Shown here: in pieces, positions 35,272-43,656 of the stretch
Layout: the number at the start of each line of letters is the position of its first letter
Position numbering within the stretch: position 1 is the stretch's first letter
Assembly (NCBI GenBank): GCA_023898745.1
Contig: CP060237.1
Span: forward strand, 310,001 to 374,000
Length of the DNA stretch: 64,000 bases
Direction: 5' to 3'
DNA from: Alphaproteobacteria bacterium
Lineage (GTDB): Bacteria > Pseudomonadota > Alphaproteobacteria > G02398745 > G023898745
Notes under the pieces: model-generated
Seen by the model: the letters and a program-made list of their open reading frames with translations, nothing else
The model's database searches: none
Told to the model about the DNA's origin: nothing
Translations under genes and position numbers: made by a program

Positions 35272-36443
35272 TGCATGCAGGAAGGCAGTGTACGCATAAA
35301 AGTTCGCTGGCGTTTCGCGTATTGAATCGTAAGTGTTTGGATTTTTAAACACATCTCATCATATGTCATCTCACCATTAAGATATGCCACAATTTCTTTC
35401 ACGCCAATCACTTTTGTAATAGGAAGTTCTAGGAGATTTGGGTAACGTTTTAATAAATCTGCAACTTCATCAATCGCACCACTTTCGAGCATTTGATGTG
35501 TGCGGGCGCGGATGCGTTGGTTTAACTCTTCTTTATTCATGTTGATAACTGTTATTGCGGGTGCCACAGCTCCGTCATTGCGAGCATTCGCAAGAACGCG
35601 TGGCAATCTATTATGGATCACCACGTCGCTTCGCGCCTCGTGATGACGTAATATATTACGCTCCTCGTGATGACGCGCTTCCGTCATAGCGAGCGAAGCG
35701 TGGTCATCCATTGGATCACCACGGGACTTCGTCCCTCGTGATGACGTTGTACCGTGAGCCTCTCGTGATGACGTTGTATCGTGCACTCCTTGTGATGCAA
35801 AAGCGCCGCTTCGCCAATCTCTTATCGACTTCCCCGTTGCCAATTTCACAGCCAGCGCGCGCATTAATTTATGTGTGTTGTTACGATGTACATGATTCAA
35901 AATTTCCGGATCATGTTTGAGGATTTCTTGATACACTGCGTCTTTATCTAATCCACGTACATAATCCTCTATGTTTTTAGGTATATCTGGTATTTCTGAA
36001 AGCCCCCCTTGGAGAAAGGTCTTGATGTAGAAGGCTGTACCGCCTGTGAGTATGTAGTCGTCATGGCGAGCGCGCCGTAGCTTTAACGAAGGCGGTGTGG
36101 CCATCCATTCTGAATCACCACGGGATTGCGTCCCTCGTGATGACGTTAGATCGTGCGCTCCTCGTGATGACAACTCTGCATTTAGTATCTCATTCACTAA
36201 ATTCAACCATCGTGCTACATTCATTTTTTCATATGGCTCCAAAATACCAAACAAATAATGTGGCACACCCTCCGTTTCAAGTGGACGGGCAGTTAGCGTT
36301 GGCAAATCCTTATACAGCTGCAATGCATCCGCATTAATAATACACGCGCCTAGCTCCTTAGCCTTTTTCAAAGCCAGATCTGTCTTTCCGGATGCAGTTG
36401 GGCCTGTGATAATCAAGAGCTTATTTTTTCTGTTTGTGTGCAT
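35217..36443 (-). CDS. miaA: tRNA dimethylallyltransferase MiaA with two in-frame repeat insertions
   Basis: Transfers dimethylallyl to A37 of UNN-decoding tRNAs. P-loop GPTASGKTDLALKKAKEL at residue 14, INADALQLYKDLPTLTARP, ILTGGTAFYIKTFLQGGLSE and C-terminal IQTLTIQYAKRQRTF are typical. With 408 residues it is ~110 longer than the family, and the excess is two stretches translated from family A repeats: 36059-36172 (SSRGTQSRGDSEWMATPPSL region), just before ILTGGT, and 35573-35798 (SSRGTKSRGDPMDDHASLAM region), between KSIRDWRSGAF and VINMNKEELNQRIRART. Both leave the frame and core motifs intact. Convergent overlap of 55 bp with the hydrolase gene. Confidence 0.93.
   Translation of the reverse strand: MHTNRKNKLLIITGPTASGKTDLALKKAKELGACIINADALQLYKDLPTLTARPLETEGVPHYLFGILEPYEKMNVARWLNLVNEILNAELSSRGAHDLTSSRGTQSRGDSEWMATPPSLKLRRARHDDYILTGGTAFYIKTFLQGGLSEIPDIPKNIEDYVRGLDKDAVYQEILKHDPEILNHVHRNNTHKLMRALAVKLATGKSIRDWRSGAFASQGVHDTTSSREAHGTTSSRGTKSRGDPMDDHASLAMTEARHHEERNILRHHEARSDVVIHNRLPRVLANARNDGAVAPAITVINMNKEELNQRIRARTHQMLESGAIDEVADLLKRYPNLLELPITKVIGVKEIVAYLNGEMTYDEMCLKIQTLTIQYAKRQRTFMRTLPSCMHYPNPQNLTISSIKLRGS
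35573..35798. repeat. Family A cluster inside miaA coding sequence
   Basis: About 226 bp: a TGC/GCA unit (core GCATTCGCAAGAACGC), a CAC/GTG unit (core GTCGCTTCGCGCC), short arms, a further GGC-like unit and a CAC/GTG unit (core GGGACTTCGTCCC). It is translated without stop in the miaA frame, about 75 codons. Confidence 0.9.
36059..36172. repeat. Second family A pair inside miaA coding sequence
   Basis: About 114 bp: a long-core GGC/GCC unit (CGCCGTAGCTTTAACGAAGG), a CAC/GTG unit (core GGGATTGCGTCCC) and an extra arm, translated in frame as ~38 codons. Confidence 0.9.
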
Positions 36444-36711
36444 TCATAAGATTGTCTAACGTTTCATTTGCTTTTTGAATTTTTTTTCGCAGTTTGTCTA
36501 ATTGCGCTGTCTTAGTGATATCATAGTCTGCACTCATCCTTTGACCATTTTGTTTCTTTTTCGATTCTTTAGACTCTCTTTTTTGTAATTCTTCACTTAA
36601 ATCGGCTTCTTGCCTTTGCAGCTCCCAAGATAATTTGATTAGAGCGAAAGACTGTTTTTCAAATCTAGTTTGCGCTTCTTGTTGCGTTGGCCAAATAAAA
36701 TAAAAATACAA
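36421..36711 (-). CDS. Small coiled-coil protein upstream of miaA
   Basis: A 96-residue Lys/Glu/Gln-rich helical protein (LSWELQRQEADLSEELQKRE, ending DNLMNAHKQKK). Its 3' end overlaps the miaA start by 23 bp, suggesting coupling. The first codon of the open frame is TTG, preceded by AT-rich sequence, so the true start is uncertain and a shorter protein is possible. No family recognised. Confidence 0.45.
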   Translation of the reverse strand: MYFYFIWPTQQEAQTRFEKQSFALIKLSWELQRQEADLSEELQKRESKESKKKQNGQRMSADYDITKTAQLDKLRKKIQKANETLDNLMNAHKQKK

Positions 36712-36767
36712 ATTGTATCGGATAAAATTTTATAGTCTCATTCTAGCACATTTAAGGGTGCGCAGTA

Positions 36768-37043
36768 TCACACCAAACTACTCAAGGATGTTCCTGAACC
36801 AGAAGCTTCCTTCTTTGCCAAAGGGCTTTTCCACATGTTCCGTATCCCCAGATATTTTTGAATAGCAGCGCCAATCCCCAAAGATGCAGCAAAGGCTACA
36901 AACCAAGATAGTGTTGTATACTTTGAAGCTTTCTGTAAGGCGAGGTCAAGGATTTTGCCAATGTATTTAATCAACATACTGATAAATACAATCAAAATGA
37001 TGGGGCATATTTTCCAAAATACAAATTGATAACACTTTGACAT
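36768..37043 (-). CDS. Small membrane protein, paralogue of upstream gene
   Basis: A 91-residue protein with two hydrophobic segments (CPIILIVFISMLIKYIG; WFVAFAASLGIGAAI) and the motif IQKYLGIRNMWKSPL. Its ATG overlaps the TAA of the preceding gene (TAATG), so it is translationally coupled. The longer frame from 37217 is antisense-like noise over that gene. Function unknown. Confidence 0.7.
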   Translation of the reverse strand: MSKCYQFVFWKICPIILIVFISMLIKYIGKILDLALQKASKYTTLSWFVAFAASLGIGAAIQKYLGIRNMWKSPLAKKEASGSGTSLSSLV

Positions 37044-37381
37044 TACAATGCTCTTAAAACAATTGGTAACAAGAGTGGCGCAAACACCATGAAGAAGATG
37101 CTTGCAAGAATCCCATTTGTTGTAGGTACTTTCCACATATTGCGTACACATCCATAGTTTTGAATCATATATCCCACAGCTACTTGCACAACAAACCGCA
37201 CCAAAAACTGCGCCCACTTAGGAATGAAAGTGCGTGTTTCAGGGAGATATTTTAAAATGACATGTGTGAAAATTCCACCAATCACAACAAGCACAATTGC
37301 AGGAAACACACCTGCAACAAGCGCATTACATGGATCTTGACCTTCTAGAGCTGGACAACATGCACAACCTTGCTCTGTCAT
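37043..37381 (-). CDS. Small membrane protein of a coupled paralogous pair
   Basis: A 112-residue protein with a Cys-rich N-terminus (MTEQGCACCPALEGQDPC) and two or three membrane segments (IVLVVIGGIFTHVILKYL; FLVRFVVQVAVGYMI). It shares the pattern IQNYGCVRNMWK with the IQKYLGIRNMWK of the following gene, so the two are paralogues that may form a hetero-oligomer. Not matched to a known family; a holin, pilin or small secretion component is possible but unsupported. Confidence 0.7.
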   Translation of the reverse strand: MTEQGCACCPALEGQDPCNALVAGVFPAIVLVVIGGIFTHVILKYLPETRTFIPKWAQFLVRFVVQVAVGYMIQNYGCVRNMWKVPTTNGILASIFFMVFAPLLLPIVLRAL

Positions 37382-37433
37382 GATATTACGTGCTTAGCTT
37401 TCTAAGTTCATTCTACCATAAAATTTTGAATGG

Positions 37434-37557
37434 GTCATCATTTATAGATCACCACGTCGCTGCGCTCCTCGTGATGACGCGCTTCCGTCATGGCGAGCGA
37501 AGCGTGGCCATCCATTGGATCGCCACACCTTGTTTCACAAGGTTCGTGATGGCGAGA
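37434..37557. repeat. Family A cluster
   Basis: CAC/GTG (core GTCGCTGCGCTC), GGC/GCC (core GCGAAGC) and a mixed unit with core ACCTTGTTTCACAAGGT, in the 266-bp divergent gap between the small membrane pair and the permease gene. Confidence 0.88.
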
Positions 37558-37647
37558 CTTTTTTATCCCTTGCGAGGGTAGGTCAAAAGTAGCATCCTAA
37601 CCCAACCTATAGTAGCATTCAGTAGATAGGTATCATTCATCCCTTCT

Positions 37648-39867
37648 ATGCTCAAAGAGTTTTCCGCACTGTTAAATCAAATCAAAAAATCTTTGTTTTA
37701 TATCATTCTTCCTGATGTGTTTTATTCCACAGCCATTTTGTTGCTCATTTCATTTAGTGCGATTTATGCATACTCTTCTTATTCAACAATTTTACTCTCC
37801 ATTGGGTTAGCGTTTTTCATCGTCTTAATTACAACGCTTTCTAAGTTGATGGTGTATTCAAGTTACTCTTTCGAGCGTGAGTTGAACCTCATCGATATTA
37901 TCAACAAATCCCTAGGCAAGGAAATATGCGTCGCATTAAGTGCATTACTTCTTGTGTCTGAAGTTTTGAGTATCGTTTTGGGGTTTCGGATTTTTAAAAT
38001 TCTGTTATCAGATTTGTTGAATCAATATTATTTAAAATTGTTTTTTCCAGTTGTAATTATCGGATTAAATGTGTGTGCCATTATTTTCAATAAATATAAA
38101 AACACGATTCATTTTTTTACACTGGGGCTGTTTATTGTCAGCATTGCTATGATTGCTAAAGCGCATTACCCAACATCTGATGCGTATGAATCTTTTACTG
38201 TTTTGGCGCATCAAAAGTTTTCGTTTTGGACAACGTTTGCTTTGTTTTTCCCTGTTGTGACAAACTTCACAATTGAATTTTCTAAGAGTGCATTTGAAAG
38301 CATGGCTATTTTTAAAAAAACGATTTATCGCAAGGTTTTAGAAACAGTTATTTCTTTGGCACTTGTTGGATTTTTATGCATCCTTTTTTTGAATTTCTAT
38401 TCGGCCTATGTTCCGAAAGCTTTTGCTGTGAGTCATTCTTTAGCAATTGTTAAAAATACACCCTATCCTATTTTTATTTTTATGTATCTGTTTTCTGTTA
38501 TTACGATTAATCAATATACCAGCTTAAAGAATGCGACGAGAATTATTGTGGATGTGATTTCATTAAACTCTGGGCGTTTATGGGTTGCAAGTTTTGCCCA
38601 ATCTTACAAAAAACTCATTATTCCTTTGTTGATTGTTTTTCTGACACTGTTTGTGACATATTCTATTGATTATTTCTTACCTATTTTTGCCACAGTTTAT
38701 CTCATCAATTTTGGGTGCATCAATTTAATTGCTTTGATCAATCTTACGATTAATAAACCTATTTGGCGCCCTGTTTTCCGTATTCCAGCGTTGTTGCCAT
38801 TAATGTGTAGCATCTTTTGTTTTATTGGGATTTTCTTGATTAATGCGGGGTTAGGATTTTCGATTATCCTGATTATGTTGGGATTATATTTTGTGATGAG
38901 TCAGATTAGCTATAAAAAAGACTCGCATGATTTACGCTCGAATTTTAAATTTTATTTGATGAAGCAATTGATGAATCAATTGTCTGAATCTGAAACAAAT
39001 CAAAGCTCATGGGTGCCACAATTTTTGATTATTAATGAAAGTCTTCAAGATGATAAAAATATGATTTACTTTATTGATACATTGGCAAAATCCGGAGGCT
39101 TATGTTCACTTCTAACCGTTGCGCCAGAGACATGGCAAAACAAAGAAAAACTTTTATATCTTAAATCCTCCATGAAGAGTTTTATCAAAAAACATGAGCT
39201 CAATTGTTTGGCAGAAATTGTGACACCTGAAGAAGATGAGGATTTGTTATCGTATATACAAGCTTATGGCATAGGGCCAATAAAACCGAACACGGTGGTG
39301 AGATTAATTGAAGGTGATAAGCTGAGCAAACTGGACTATAAAATCGTACAAGTTTGCCAAAAACGTCAGAAGAATGTTTTGTTTTATAAAGAACCTGCAG
39401 CGTCAGAGTTTTCTCTGGATGATCCAGATTTAAACATCAGCTTATGGTGGGATTCTAAAGCGCGTGATAGTATCGATTTGAGTTTGAATTTCTTATCAAC
39501 CATTCAAAACACGTGTCAGGATTTTAATCGTAAAGTGAAGTTTTATCATTTCAGCGAATCCAAAGAAAGTGCTGAAGCGGTTGAAACATATCTTGAGAAT
39601 TTTATACGTGTGAATCGTATTAAAGCAGATATTGAAGTGGTCGTTGTAAAGCGTATGTCAGATGCGCCACAGTTTTTGCAAAATTCTGATTTGGTGTTTG
39701 TGCCATTACGTGCTGCAAAAACAGACGAGTCAGATGCAGATTATCAAAAGTATCTTTTGGGTGCTGTCAAATCAACAGCAGAGTTGAAGCGGTGTATCTA
39801 TGTGATTGCGTTGGATGATGTGAATCATTATGAGAATTATGAGGCACAACACACACCATCATCCTGA
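37648..39867 (+). CDS. APC-superfamily permease resembling cation-chloride cotransporters
   Basis: A 739-residue protein: about 12 membrane segments in residues 15-430, then a ~300-residue soluble C-terminal domain. The transition (KPIWRPVFRIPALLPLMCSI) and the C-terminal opening SSWVPQFLIINESLQDDKNM, followed by LAKSGGLCSLLTVAPETW and DPDLNISLWWDSKARDSIDL, follow the order of SLC12/cation-chloride cotransporters (WxPQFLVLTG ... VWW). In eukaryotes these move Na+/K+ with Cl-. Bacterial forms are known but less studied; the substrate here is unknown. Alternative: amino acid permease with a USP-like tail. Transcribed alone. Confidence 0.75.
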   Translation: MLKEFSALLNQIKKSLFYIILPDVFYSTAILLLISFSAIYAYSSYSTILLSIGLAFFIVLITTLSKLMVYSSYSFERELNLIDIINKSLGKEICVALSALLLVSEVLSIVLGFRIFKILLSDLLNQYYLKLFFPVVIIGLNVCAIIFNKYKNTIHFFTLGLFIVSIAMIAKAHYPTSDAYESFTVLAHQKFSFWTTFALFFPVVTNFTIEFSKSAFESMAIFKKTIYRKVLETVISLALVGFLCILFLNFYSAYVPKAFAVSHSLAIVKNTPYPIFIFMYLFSVITINQYTSLKNATRIIVDVISLNSGRLWVASFAQSYKKLIIPLLIVFLTLFVTYSIDYFLPIFATVYLINFGCINLIALINLTINKPIWRPVFRIPALLPLMCSIFCFIGIFLINAGLGFSIILIMLGLYFVMSQISYKKDSHDLRSNFKFYLMKQLMNQLSESETNQSSWVPQFLIINESLQDDKNMIYFIDTLAKSGGLCSLLTVAPETWQNKEKLLYLKSSMKSFIKKHELNCLAEIVTPEEDEDLLSYIQAYGIGPIKPNTVVRLIEGDKLSKLDYKIVQVCQKRQKNVLFYKEPAASEFSLDDPDLNISLWWDSKARDSIDLSLNFLSTIQNTCQDFNRKVKFYHFSESKESAEAVETYLENFIRVNRIKADIEVVVVKRMSDAPQFLQNSDLVFVPLRAAKTDESDADYQKYLLGAVKSTAELKRCIYVIALDDVNHYENYEAQHTPSS

Positions 39868-39901
39868 GAATTATATTCTATTATCCTGCGAATTTATACC
39901 C

Positions 39902-39983
39902 CGTCATCCTGAGCCGAAGGCGAAGGATCGTATCTCACCTGTCTCAAGAAGCTCCTTCATTCGCTTTGCTCATTCAGGATGAC
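39902..39983. repeat. Family B inverted repeat forming the 3' end of a gene
   Basis: CGTCATCCTGAGCCGAAGGCG ... CATTCAGGATGAC. On the minus strand it encodes the last residues (Val-Val-Ile-Leu-Asn-Glu-Gln-Ser-Glu) and stop of the third BspA-like gene. Two short partial arms (ATCATCCTGAGAA, TTATCCTGCG) precede it at 39868-39890. Confidence 0.88.
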
Positions 39984-41555
39984 GACGGGTTTTGTAACCT
40001 GCTTCACCCCATCTTTTGTAAATTCAAGTATCACATCCTCAAACTCAATTGTGATTTTCGTCTTTGGTGTACCAAAAGCTTTAGGATCTATCGTAACATC
40101 AGTTGATTTAAGATGCTTTTGATTTAGATAATCATCTGGAAAGATGGCGTCTTTAAAAGCCTCTGCTTGTATCGTAAGACTCGTGCCAAATTTTAACCCC
40201 TTCTCGAAGTTTGGCTGGAAAAATACCCTTTCTCCTATCGTCTTCACATTCGATAAATTCACATCTTCTTTAAATGTTGTTTGCACAAATGCGTATTTTT
40301 TCAACACAACATCATCTGCCAGTTTTAATCCTTTCTTGAAGACTGATCTCACAAACACCTCGCTTCCTATCGTCTTGACATTCGATAAGTCCACATCCTC
40401 TTTAAATGTTGTTTGCCCAAATACCGACACTTCCAACACAACATCATCTGCCAGTTTTAATCCTTTCTTGAGGACTGATCTCATAAACGCCCCCCTTCTT
40501 ATCCTCTTCACATTCGATAAATCTACGTCTTCTTCAAATGTTGTTTCCGCAAATACGTCCTCTTCCAACACAACATCATCTGCCAGTTTTAATCCTTTCT
40601 TGAGGACTGATCCCATAAACGCCCCCCTTCCTATCCTCTTCACATATGATAAATCCACCTTAGACCCAAGTGTTTTGTCTTTAAAAGCGTGTTCACCTAT
40701 CTCTTTCACATTTCCTGCGAATATGAATGTTAAATCTGACTCAGGAAGATGAGATCCTTGCGTTAAAACTTCATCTTGAATGTGAACAAGAATGTTAATA
40801 TCTTCACAGGTTCTCAGAAGTTCTTCAAGCTTCTTAATGTTTTCTGCTGTTAACTCTGTGGGTTGCACAATAAGATACCTTACACCTTCTAGACCAAACC
40901 TATTGACACCTGCTGCTTGGTTTTCGTCTTGGTTCCACTCAATCTCAGAAAAAGCTTTATATTCTTTATGTGACTTACAAAATCCTTTTGCATAGTCTTC
41001 TAACACATTTTGTTCTGTATAAGCTTGTTCCTTGATATACAGTTCATACTCTGAGAATTTTGTAGATAAGATCACTTGCATTCTTTGTACATAAGGACTT
41101 TGAGACTTTACTTTAGACATAGGCACAAGATGTGTTTGATCTTTATGTTGTTGTAGAATAGAATCAAAGCTTCCGCCTTTATGAACCCATGCATAAGGAA
41201 GGTTTAAGTATTGAGATAGTGTTTGATCTTTTTGACCTGCAAGTATGGAGAGAATTTTATGCATATCTTGTAATGCATCTATGTGGTTGCGTGTACCTTC
41301 TTTGACCAAGTTAAAATCAAACGTATTATCAATCAAATGATACAGTCCGTTTTGATGAAAAAGAACAGCTAATGGATAAGATGTTACACCCCTGCTCATA
41401 CTCATAGCGCGCCAGAGGATTGTATCAGTTGAGCCTACATTCTTTAGAGGAGGAATAGCTGAAGCGTGCACAGTTTGATCTACTATGGCAGGTTGTGTAG
41501 TTAGAGAGGTTGGTACACTAGAGGCATAGAGGTGATAGAAAAGCATAGGATTCAT
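39957..41555 (-). CDS. BspA-like leucine-rich repeat protein with tandem LRR units
   Basis: A 532-residue paralogue of the 10.8- and 27-kb genes: N-terminal MNPMLFYHLYA (the consensus start of the group), a conserved middle (SPYVQRMQVILSTKFSEYEL), the entry to the repeats DLTFIFAGNVKEIGEHAFKD, then 44-residue LRR_5-type units (SNVKRIGRGAFMGSVL, KKGLKLADDVVLEEDVF) encoded by near-identical 132-bp DNA repeats. The C-terminal nine residues come from a family B repeat, so the native end may have been replaced. TATAAT lies at 41578-41583 (complement), a possible -10 box. No signal peptide; role in binding inferred from family. Confidence 0.85.
   Translation of the reverse strand: MNPMLFYHLYASSVPTSLTTQPAIVDQTVHASAIPPLKNVGSTDTILWRAMSMSRGVTSYPLAVLFHQNGLYHLIDNTFDFNLVKEGTRNHIDALQDMHKILSILAGQKDQTLSQYLNLPYAWVHKGGSFDSILQQHKDQTHLVPMSKVKSQSPYVQRMQVILSTKFSEYELYIKEQAYTEQNVLEDYAKGFCKSHKEYKAFSEIEWNQDENQAAGVNRFGLEGVRYLIVQPTELTAENIKKLEELLRTCEDINILVHIQDEVLTQGSHLPESDLTFIFAGNVKEIGEHAFKDKTLGSKVDLSYVKRIGRGAFMGSVLKKGLKLADDVVLEEDVFAETTFEEDVDLSNVKRIRRGAFMRSVLKKGLKLADDVVLEVSVFGQTTFKEDVDLSNVKTIGSEVFVRSVFKKGLKLADDVVLKKYAFVQTTFKEDVNLSNVKTIGERVFFQPNFEKGLKFGTSLTIQAEAFKDAIFPDDYLNQKHLKSTDVTIDPKAFGTPKTKITIEFEDVILEFTKDGVKQVTKPVVILNEQSE
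40234..40629 (-). repeat. Three tandem 132-bp repeats within a BspA-like gene
   Basis: Units start at 40234, 40366 and 40498 with exactly 132-bp spacing, a partial fourth follows at 40630. They are mostly identical (CATCATCTGCCAGTTTTAAT in each) and encode 44 residues each, so copy-number change would stay in frame. Confidence 0.93.
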
Positions 41556-41661
41556 TGTATGTTTTGTGTCTGAGAATATTATAGGTTGAGGATGTGGGGG
41601 GAGGCAAGGAAATGGGGTTGTATTTATAAATTATGAGGTGCAAGTGCGTTCTTGAGGATAT

Positions 41662-41781
41662 CGTCATCACGAGGGACGAAGTCCCGTGGTGATCAATCCT
41701 CGTCGTAGCTAAATTTTGCTTCTAGCAAAATTGCGAAGACGGATGGATGGCTACGCATTCTAACGAACGCTCGCCATGACG
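41662..41781. repeat. Family A unit with shortened family C core
   Basis: A CAC/GTG unit (core GGGACGAAGTCCC), a truncated C core (TCGTCGTAGCTAAATTTTGC, hairpin TTTTGCTTCTAGCAAAA) and a mixed unit (core GCATTCTAACGAACGC). It fills most of the 291-bp gap between divergent genes. Confidence 0.88.
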
Positions 41782-41846
41782 GGCGTGCTTGAACCCACCA
41801 TACCCTTTCTCCTAAAATAAGGCAAACCTGCGCACATCACACGCCT

Positions 41847-43307
41847 GTGATCATAAGAATCATCCTTTTCTTCCTCATCATCATGTTGGATATCACTGTC
41901 AGCATTTATGTGCCAAAAATGGCGAAGAATTTGCTAGAAGCTTCGGTGCAAAATGCCATCATTTGGGGTGTGGTTTGGTATAGTGCGTTGATGTTGATTC
42001 ATCAAAGCATCAAGTATTTTTTAGATCTTACATCATTTCCTATCATTAATACGATGATTCAAAAAACCCAATTCTACCTATGCAAAAAATGGCACTCGGG
42101 TCAGTCCTCCATTAAAGAAGGTGAGTTGCTTTCATTTATCCGACGCATCGGCTTAGGGTTTCGCATGTTTTATCGCCATGGTGTGTTGAATTTTCTCCCT
42201 GCTTTATATCGTTTGATTATCACAGGCGTGGTGTTTTATGAGTTAGATTTTTTGGATGGCACGACATATATGTTGTGTTTGATTATGATCACCCTACCCT
42301 TTTTCTGGTTAACTGTGTACCTCAAAACACGTGAGGACGGGTGGCAAACAACAGATAGAACAGGTGTTATGATCCATGAGTTTTTGCATCAAAAAAACTG
42401 GAATTCATTGTATCAAGAAAAGCTTGAGGATTATCTCAATGATCAACTGAAAAGAGAAAACAAAAAGTGGCAAGTGAGCAACGTTGCTAAGAACATTTTC
42501 TTCTTAAAAAAAGAGTTATGTATTGCAGTTGTGATTGTTCTTGTTTTCACAAATGCGTTGTTGATGAAAGATTTTAAAGCAAGTGATTTTGTATTTATCC
42601 AAACGCATTTCACCAACATGATGGTCTCATTCTCTTTGTTTTTTACAGCCCTTATTTATATCTCGGAATTCTTTATTGATTTCAAAAAGATTATTCAGTT
42701 TTTAAGACTGAAAGATGAAACACCTTATATTTTATTTGGCGATGATATTGTGGTGCGCAAACTGACTTTTGGATACTATGGAGCTGAAACACCTGTGTTT
42801 GATGATTTTGATTTGTTGATCAAAGAAGGGGAGAAGGTTTTATTAAAAGGCCCAAATGGTGCAGGAAAATCTACTTTAATTAAAATACTTTCTGGAGAGC
42901 TTGTGCCCAGCATTGGAATTTTGCAACGACCAGATAAATTTATTGTGATTGAGCAAGAGCCTATTTTGTTGAGTGAAACATTGCGCTTTCATTTAACCTT
43001 TGCGCTTGAGTCTGCGCCATCTGATGCAACATTAAAGAATACCTTGAAAAAAGTTTATTTGAATATGTCGTTGGATAAAATGCTGAGCAAAGAATTATCT
43101 GTTGGGGAAAAAATCAAAGTACTTATTGCGCGGGCGTTATTAGAAAAACCGGATGCGATTGTTTTAGATGAATCTTTGCGCTCTTTACCCAAAGATCAGG
43201 CTGCAGATATTCTGCAATTGTTGTTTGATAAAGTGAAAACTGTGATTGTGATTTCTCATGATATTGAGGAGAAAGATTTTGACCGGGTGATTGATTTGGG
43301 TCGTTGA
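41847..43307 (+). CDS. ABC transporter, fused membrane and ATPase domains
   Basis: A 486-residue half-transporter: about four to five membrane helices in residues 1-290 and a C-terminal nucleotide-binding domain with Walker A GPNGAGKSTL near 346, Q-loop IEQEPILLSE, degenerate signature LSVGEKIKVLIARALLEKP, Walker B AIVLDES and H-loop VISHD. Signature LSVGE in place of LSGGQ and a short NBD suggest the YddA/SbmA-like peptide exporter group, although the family is not certain. It probably works as a homodimer in the inner membrane. Start GTG 41847; ATG 41883 is possible. Substrate unknown. Confidence 0.85.
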   Translation: MIIRIILFFLIIMLDITVSIYVPKMAKNLLEASVQNAIIWGVVWYSALMLIHQSIKYFLDLTSFPIINTMIQKTQFYLCKKWHSGQSSIKEGELLSFIRRIGLGFRMFYRHGVLNFLPALYRLIITGVVFYELDFLDGTTYMLCLIMITLPFFWLTVYLKTREDGWQTTDRTGVMIHEFLHQKNWNSLYQEKLEDYLNDQLKRENKKWQVSNVAKNIFFLKKELCIAVVIVLVFTNALLMKDFKASDFVFIQTHFTNMMVSFSLFFTALIYISEFFIDFKKIIQFLRLKDETPYILFGDDIVVRKLTFGYYGAETPVFDDFDLLIKEGEKVLLKGPNGAGKSTLIKILSGELVPSIGILQRPDKFIVIEQEPILLSETLRFHLTFALESAPSDATLKNTLKKVYLNMSLDKMLSKELSVGEKIKVLIARALLEKPDAIVLDESLRSLPKDQAADILQLLFDKVKTVIVISHDIEEKDFDRVIDLGR

Positions 43308-43309
43308 CC

Positions 43310-43596
43310 CGTCATCATGAGGAGCTTTATCATTGCGTCATCACGAGGAGCGTAGCGACGTGGTGATCCATATGGATGGCCACGACCCTAAAGGGTCTCG
43401 CCATGACGCCCTCAGAGTTGTCATCACGAACCTTGCGCAGCAAGGTGTGGTGATTCACCATAGATTGCCACGCATTCTGACGAATGCTCGCAATGACGGC
43501 GGCTCGTTATCAAGAGGAGCGCATAAATCTCGTCATCACGAGGAGCGTAGCGACGTGGTGACCCATATGGATGGCCACGTTCCGCTGGTCATGACG
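43310..43596. repeat. Family A cluster
   Basis: Several pairs: CAC/GTG with core GGAGCGTAGCGAC twice, GGC/GCC with core ACCCTAAAGGGT, CAC/GTG with core ACCTTGCGCAGCAAGGT, TGC/GCA with core GCATTCTGACGAATGC. Fills the 349-bp gap before the ubiquitin-like gene; 43597-43656 is AT-rich and may hold its promoter. Confidence 0.9.
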
Positions 43597-43656
43597 GTAC
43601 TCTGCGATTTCAAATTTTATGATATACTATAACTAGCGATAAATACTCAAAAAATT

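Noticed and set aside
36768..37217. 149-codon version of the small membrane protein
   Set aside because: The first 58 codons overlap the preceding gene in another frame; the coupled ATG at 37043 gives a product matching its paralogue.
40144..40752. 202-codon plus-strand frame opposite the third BspA-like gene
   Set aside because: It is the antisense shadow of the 132-bp tandem repeats; composition is Ser/Thr/Phe-rich without any domain, while the minus-strand frame is homologous to two other genes.
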